This document shows, piece by piece, positions 61,401 through 64,000 of a DNA stretch of 64,000 nucleotides. The stretch is from positions 9,771,148 to 9,835,147 of the forward strand of contig NC_049994.1 in NCBI RefSeq assembly GCF_000003815.2, written 5' to 3'. The stretch comes from Branchiostoma floridae. Lineage: Eukaryota; Chordata; Leptocardii; Amphioxiformes; Branchiostomatidae. Position 1 is the first letter of the stretch, and the number at the start of each line of letters is the position of its first letter. Both the position numbers and the translations under genes were made by a program. The notes beneath the pieces are model-generated. The model worked only from the letters and a program-made list of their open reading frames with translations. It was not told the DNA's origin and did no database searches.

Positions 61401-62901
61401 AGGTCATCAGGGACGCGGCAAACTTCAAAACACACATTAAATTTCTAGATTTACAGTCAGTTGTGTAGCTTGTGTTTGTTTTTCTCAGAATTCTTGCAAA
61501 TAGATATTTGAACAACTTCTGCTTCTCCCCAGATATCCCCCTGTCAGTGAATATTTATGACATCAGGAAGGACCCTACTGCCGTCAACAAAGTTGAGTTC
61601 CAATGGGATCCCAACAAAGATACCTCTGTGGCAATACAGGTATAAAAAAAACATTTCTTTCGGTGTAGGCAATATAAGTCTGTACCTGTACTATTTGGTG
61701 TAAGCGTCCTTCCATAACACACCAGCTTTGCAGGCACATAGTGGCAGCTGCTTATGTCACATAGAAGAACTTGATTTACTGAACAAATGTACAAGAACTT
61801 TTGGAAGGTCTTTTATAATAATAGATATACAAAAGCACATACAGCAAAAGCCACTTATTGTTCAATACATACTGATCATTACTGTTATTGTAATGTTATA
61901 TAATTTATGTTTATGTAATGTAGTATATTTTGTATATTTTGTTATTTCTCACTTGTTGAAAAGGGCTAGTGGAATTTCCACACACTTTTCATGTCATGTC
62001 ATAAGTTGAAAAACTTCAAATTGTCAGCTGTGATTGGCCTTGATGTAGGGTAGTGTGTAACTTTATAGCCTATTTTAGTAACTGAAGTTGGCTGTTCAGT
62101 GTTCACTATGATAACACATTACAGAAGACAACTAAAAGAGATCTTTTCTGTCATGTTAATATTGCTGTTTGTTTCTCCATCCCAGGTCCACTGCATAAGT
62201 ACAGAGTTCACAGCACATCGGCATGGAGGTGAGAAGGGCATCCCCTTCCGTATACAGGTGGACTCCTACTCCATAGAGGAAGAACATCTCCACTCTGCAT
62301 CATGCCAGATTAAGGTCTTTAAGGTACGCAGATAGTTCTACTTTTCATAGCAGACAAACAACTATAGTAACTGTTGTACTGTATGCTGTAAGTATTGAAA
62401 TGTTTGCAGCAGTTTTATCTTTGCATCTTTCACACTGCACCTTTAAACAGTGCACAAATGTTTCCAATTTATATCTACAGTAACAGCAGTACAGGGCTTT
62501 CAACTGTATACATGAAAATCACCAATATCTTCATTTCTGTTCTATTGCAAAATTAAGCCAAAATAGATGTATTTACAGTAAATGAGTAATGTAAGGACAT
62601 GCTGCACAAAAAGAGCTTTTGCAAAATAGTGATTGAGTGAGTAAGTGAGAAAAGGAGATACATGTACAATACAGAATACATGAATTTAATGATACAACTT
62701 TTATTGCAATTATTGATGTAATGTAATGTGGCTTGAAGCATATCTTATTATCTGGATATTCAATCTTAATTGACGCAACATTTCTATCTGTTTCAGCCAA
62801 AGGGTGCTGATCGTAAAATAAAAACTGACAGGGAGAAGATGGAGAAGAAGCCAGACAAGGACAAGTACCAGCCCTCCTACGAGTACACCATCCTCACAGA
62901 G
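52315..62901 (+). CDS. TFCP2: CP2/LSF-type transcription factor, 5' part (8 exons, continues off the window)
   Basis: Sequence-specific nuclear DNA-binding protein of the grainyhead/CP2 family, acting as an oligomer (family knowledge). Coding exons are 52315-52442, 57903-57950, 58428-58504, 59079-59149, 60616-60721, 61533-61639, 62186-62323 and 62797-62901; all introns are GT-AG and all phases join, giving 260 residues. The N-terminus starts MAW and contains [20 protein letters not shown], a hallmark of the TFCP2/UBP1 branch, then [11 protein letters not shown]. The DNA-binding domain begins near [19 protein letters not shown] (about residue 59) and includes [40 protein letters not shown] and [20 protein letters not shown]. 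The rest of the DNA-binding domain, the SAM-like domain and the oligomerisation domain are not in the window. Vertebrates have TFCP2, UBP1 and TFCP2L1; an invertebrate gene may be orthologous to all three. Confidence 0.93.
52443..57902 (+). other. CP2-like intron 1 contents
   Basis: No exon with recognisable protein was found in this 5.46-kb intron. It holds a CpG-richer block at about 53.1-53.4 kb, a GGTA microsatellite at 54105-54130, and a dispersed low-complexity repeat at about 56.37-56.95 kb (ATGAAAAATGGAGGTATAG followed by GTGTGTCTG runs and repeated 'agaacctnttgatggatt' words). Near 57.3-57.5 kb, imperfect direct and inverted GTAAAAGTGACACC words occur. Confidence 0.5.
54105..54130 (+). 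repeat. GGTA tetranucleotide microsatellite
   Basis: Six tandem TAGG/GGTA units inside CP2-like intron 1. In the sense direction every unit spells AGGTAGGT, a good 5' splice-site match. Confidence 0.9.
57903..57950 (+). CDS. TFCP2: CP2-like exon 2
   Basis: 48 bases between TTTCAG and GTAGGT. Together with exon 1 it reads [16 protein letters not shown], the conserved acidic segment before the DNA-binding domain. Intron 1, upstream, is the longest at 5.46 kb. Confidence 0.9.
58428..58504 (+). CDS. TFCP2: CP2-like exon 3
   Basis: 77 bases from CCCAG to GTAAGT, reading [20 protein letters not shown] then TYLNQ. This is the start of the CP2 DNA-binding domain. Confidence 0.92.
58876..58937. repeat. 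Perfect 27-bp inverted repeat with 8-base loop
   Basis: Arm 58876-58902 (starts ATATCATATTCTG, ends GAATTCAACC) is exactly reverse-complementary to 58911-58937, separated by ACAGCCCA. It lies in CP2-like intron 3 and would fold into a stable hairpin in the pre-mRNA. Confidence 0.9.
59079..59149 (+). CDS. TFCP2: CP2-like exon 4
   Basis: 71 bases from CACAG to GTAAGG, reading [20 protein letters not shown] then LLK and ending in phase 0. The QSYE-R motif is conserved; the loop after it is variable in the family. Confidence 0.9.
59303..60457. mobile_element. Foldback element interrupted by a hAT-type insertion
   Basis: Outer arms 59303-59345 and about 60414-60457 are inverted repeats (TAGCCTGGGTACGACCCTAT against its near-complement). 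The flanks ACATGTAG (left) and ACCTGTAG (right) make an 8-bp target duplication with one mismatch. The centre is occupied by the element at 59351-60395, so this foldback is the older insertion. Located in CP2-like intron 4. Confidence 0.75.
59351..60395. mobile_element. Non-autonomous hAT-type element, 1045 bp
   Basis: Terminal inverted repeats TAGTGGTGCGTACCGG / CCGGTACGCACCACTA are perfect over 16 bases. A perfect 8-bp target duplication CTCACAAC flanks it (59343-59350 and 60396-60403), as expected for hAT transposition. Subterminal regions repeat short ACCGGAA/TTCCGGT words. The interior has only short open frames (about 60.01-60.25 kb) with no recognisable transposase. Confidence 0.85.
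60616..60721 (+). CDS. TFCP2: CP2-like exon 5
   Basis: 106 bases from CACCCAG to GTATTT. It begins [20 protein letters not shown], the most conserved block of the DNA-binding domain, and ends RPNERLLDI in phase 1. Confidence 0.94.
60752..61011 (-). repeat. Dispersed CTGCA-rich element in CP2-like intron 5
   Basis: Begins CTGGGCTTGAAATACCACCT and ends TTTCGAGCCCTG, with repeated CCTGCA/TGCAGG words inside. The same arrangement occurs in opposite orientation at about 27451-27820, so this is an interspersed family with CAGGGCT-type inverted ends. It starts only 30 bases after the exon 5 donor. No clear target duplication was found. Confidence 0.65.
61533..61639 (+). CDS. TFCP2: CP2-like exon 6
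   Basis: 107 bases from CCCCAG to GTATAA, reading [20 protein letters not shown] then [16 protein letters not shown]. The DIP-SV-I-D and VEF-WDP spacing is characteristic of CP2 proteins. Confidence 0.93.
62186..62323 (+). CDS. TFCP2: CP2-like exon 7
   Basis: 138 bases from CCCAG to GTACGC. It contains [29 protein letters not shown] and [15 protein letters not shown], all near-identical in type to vertebrate TFCP2/UBP1. Confidence 0.94.
62797..62901 (+). CDS. TFCP2: CP2-like exon 8 (last in window)
   Basis: 105 bases from TTTCAG to donor GTCTGT (a weaker donor). It reads [20 protein letters not shown] then [15 protein letters not shown], the basic segment after the core fold. No later exon was found in the remaining 1.1 kb. 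Confidence 0.9.
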
Positions 62902-63022
62902 GTCTGTATCATGCCCCTACATGATACATGTACACAACAGGTGAATATACACACATGTAGAAACTAGCAACCGTTAACTGTTACACATTTGGTGACCTGT
63001 GGGCATCTCGTCCAAAAATTAT

Positions 63023-63194
63023 AGTACTGTGAATCTTGGAAATATTGTGGTGGTTTTATCTTCTTGGTGATCTGTCCACCAGACCAGAAAGTCATGACAC
63101 AGCAAATAAATATCTCTAATGTATTACTGCTGCTTCAACCACAAATTAAGAACACAGCAAAAAACAATTGCAAAAGTAAGTGAATTTGCAGTAT
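63023..63194. mobile_element. Diverged MITE related to 6750-6957
   Basis: Starts TACTGTGAATCTTGGAAATA, then TGGTGGTTTTAT, and ends GTGAATTTGCAGTA, the ends and inner words of the CTGTAAATGCA family with CpG sites decayed. In the last partial intron of the CP2-like gene. Confidence 0.5.
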
Positions 63195-63404
63195 TATAGA
63201 CATCTACTTTGATAGCTGGATGATAGGCATGTGGACGCCTTGACTAATTATCTTAAACAGAAGATATGATATACTTCTTTACACACAAAAAAGTTTTATC
63301 CTGTTTTATCAGGTCACTTGATGAGTAAAGGTTGATGACTGTTACATATAATACAAGGAGAAAATATGATAAATGATATATGTACAAGGAGAAAATATAG
63401 AACA

Positions 63405-63660
63405 TTTAGTCAGTAACCTCATTCTAACTGCCAACTGGGAGGTTGGGAGTTCAAGTCCCAACTGTTGCCACTTCCCAACTGCAAAGAGATGCAAGTCTTT
63501 GGATTGAAAGTTTAGCTGGGGTCTATTGTTCACTTGACGAGAAGAGTAGGGAATTCCTCTTGAGTCTGTGTGTGTCGTGAATATAATGTACTTTGTATCA
63601 GAAAGGAAGGAAAGGTTTTTAGTGAGCAAAAGCTTAATCTTCTTCCTGCTGCCTAACCCT
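63405..63660 (+). repeat. Possible SINE remnant in the CP2-like gene
   Basis: CTGGGAGGTTGGGAGTTCAA followed by GTCCCAACTG looks like a tRNA T-arm with a B-box (GAGTTCAAGTCC). No clear boundaries were found. Confidence 0.3.
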
Positions 63661-64000
63661 GTAATCAATAAAAAATTTGATGCCAAAGGTTAATTCAGAA
63701 AATTCAGATGTGTTAGAATTCTGTATTTATCATATCCAGATGTCCTTTGTTGTAACTTTGTAATGTAGTGCTGTTAGTGTTATGTGCAATTTAGAACTAT
63801 GTCACTAGGAGGCACTTGTTGTACTGCTCTAAGCACATGGGAAAAGCCCTAGAAACTGTACATGTATATAGCTTTGTATGAAATGCTTCAAATTGCCATT
63901 GCGCACTGTCATCTTTTTCGAAAGTATTCCTTGTTTGATCTGATTGGTATCATAAAATTGGATGCTGTTCATTCTGTTTTGTCCTTGTTTCCATGTACAA

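Noticed and set aside
1-64000. CRISPR arrays, operons, Shine-Dalgarno sites and prophage-like features
   Set aside because: The window is intron-containing eukaryotic DNA; the tandem arrays have no spacer structure and no bacterial gene organisation was seen.

Overview
This window looks like intron-rich metazoan nuclear DNA, most likely from an amphioxus (Branchiostoma) or a similar marine deuterostome. The signs are short conserved exons with GT-AG introns, AT-rich spacers, many short foldback transposons, tRNA-like SINE remnants, frequent TACATGTA words and two 100-N scaffold gaps. Species is an inference from sequence style, because no search could be run. Most long open frames are chance or repeat-derived; the real genes are split into exons of 45-505 bp.

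Two genes can be read with confidence. (1) A complete four-exon gene on the minus strand (47781-49946, 301 codons) encodes an ankyrin-repeat SOCS-box protein closest to ASB1, including a terminal SOCS-box exon at 47781-47911 that does not stand out as an open frame. (2) On the plus strand, the first eight coding exons (52315-62901, 260 codons, all phases consistent) encode the N-terminus and DNA-binding domain of a CP2/LSF (TFCP2/UBP1) transcription factor; the SAM-like and oligomerisation parts lie beyond the right edge. The two genes are head-to-head, about 2.4 kb apart, across a tandem-repeat tract with both scaffold gaps. A third gene probably begins at 46615 on the minus strand with a 15-codon first exon and runs left, preceded by a striking cluster of E-boxes. 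A fourth, weak candidate on the minus strand is suggested by putative exons near 8.5, 5.2 and 4.8 kb.

The first 46 kb has no convincing conserved protein exon. It holds dispersed and tandem repeats, several unrepeated GC-richer blocks that could be regulatory, and many mobile elements. The mobile elements are well enough preserved to read insertion history: a TA-flanked MITE whose empty site survives in a neighbouring duplicate (23353-23530); a hAT-type element with perfect 8-bp duplications at 44832-45179; a second hAT-type element (59351-60395) inside the loop of an older foldback in CP2 intron 4; and a foldback family with 9-bp duplications (18716-18897 and 50145-50426), whose second copy splits a tRNA-like SINE and contains a scaffold gap.

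Tandem arrays include a 162-bp array that keeps long reading frames open (about 21.76-22.26 kb), a 19-bp minisatellite (40.87-41.29 kb), a 26-bp minisatellite in ASB1-like intron 1, a degenerate ~53-bp array (28.5-28.9 kb), and a repeat family carrying inverted pairs of the POU octamer ATGCAAAT at fixed spacing.
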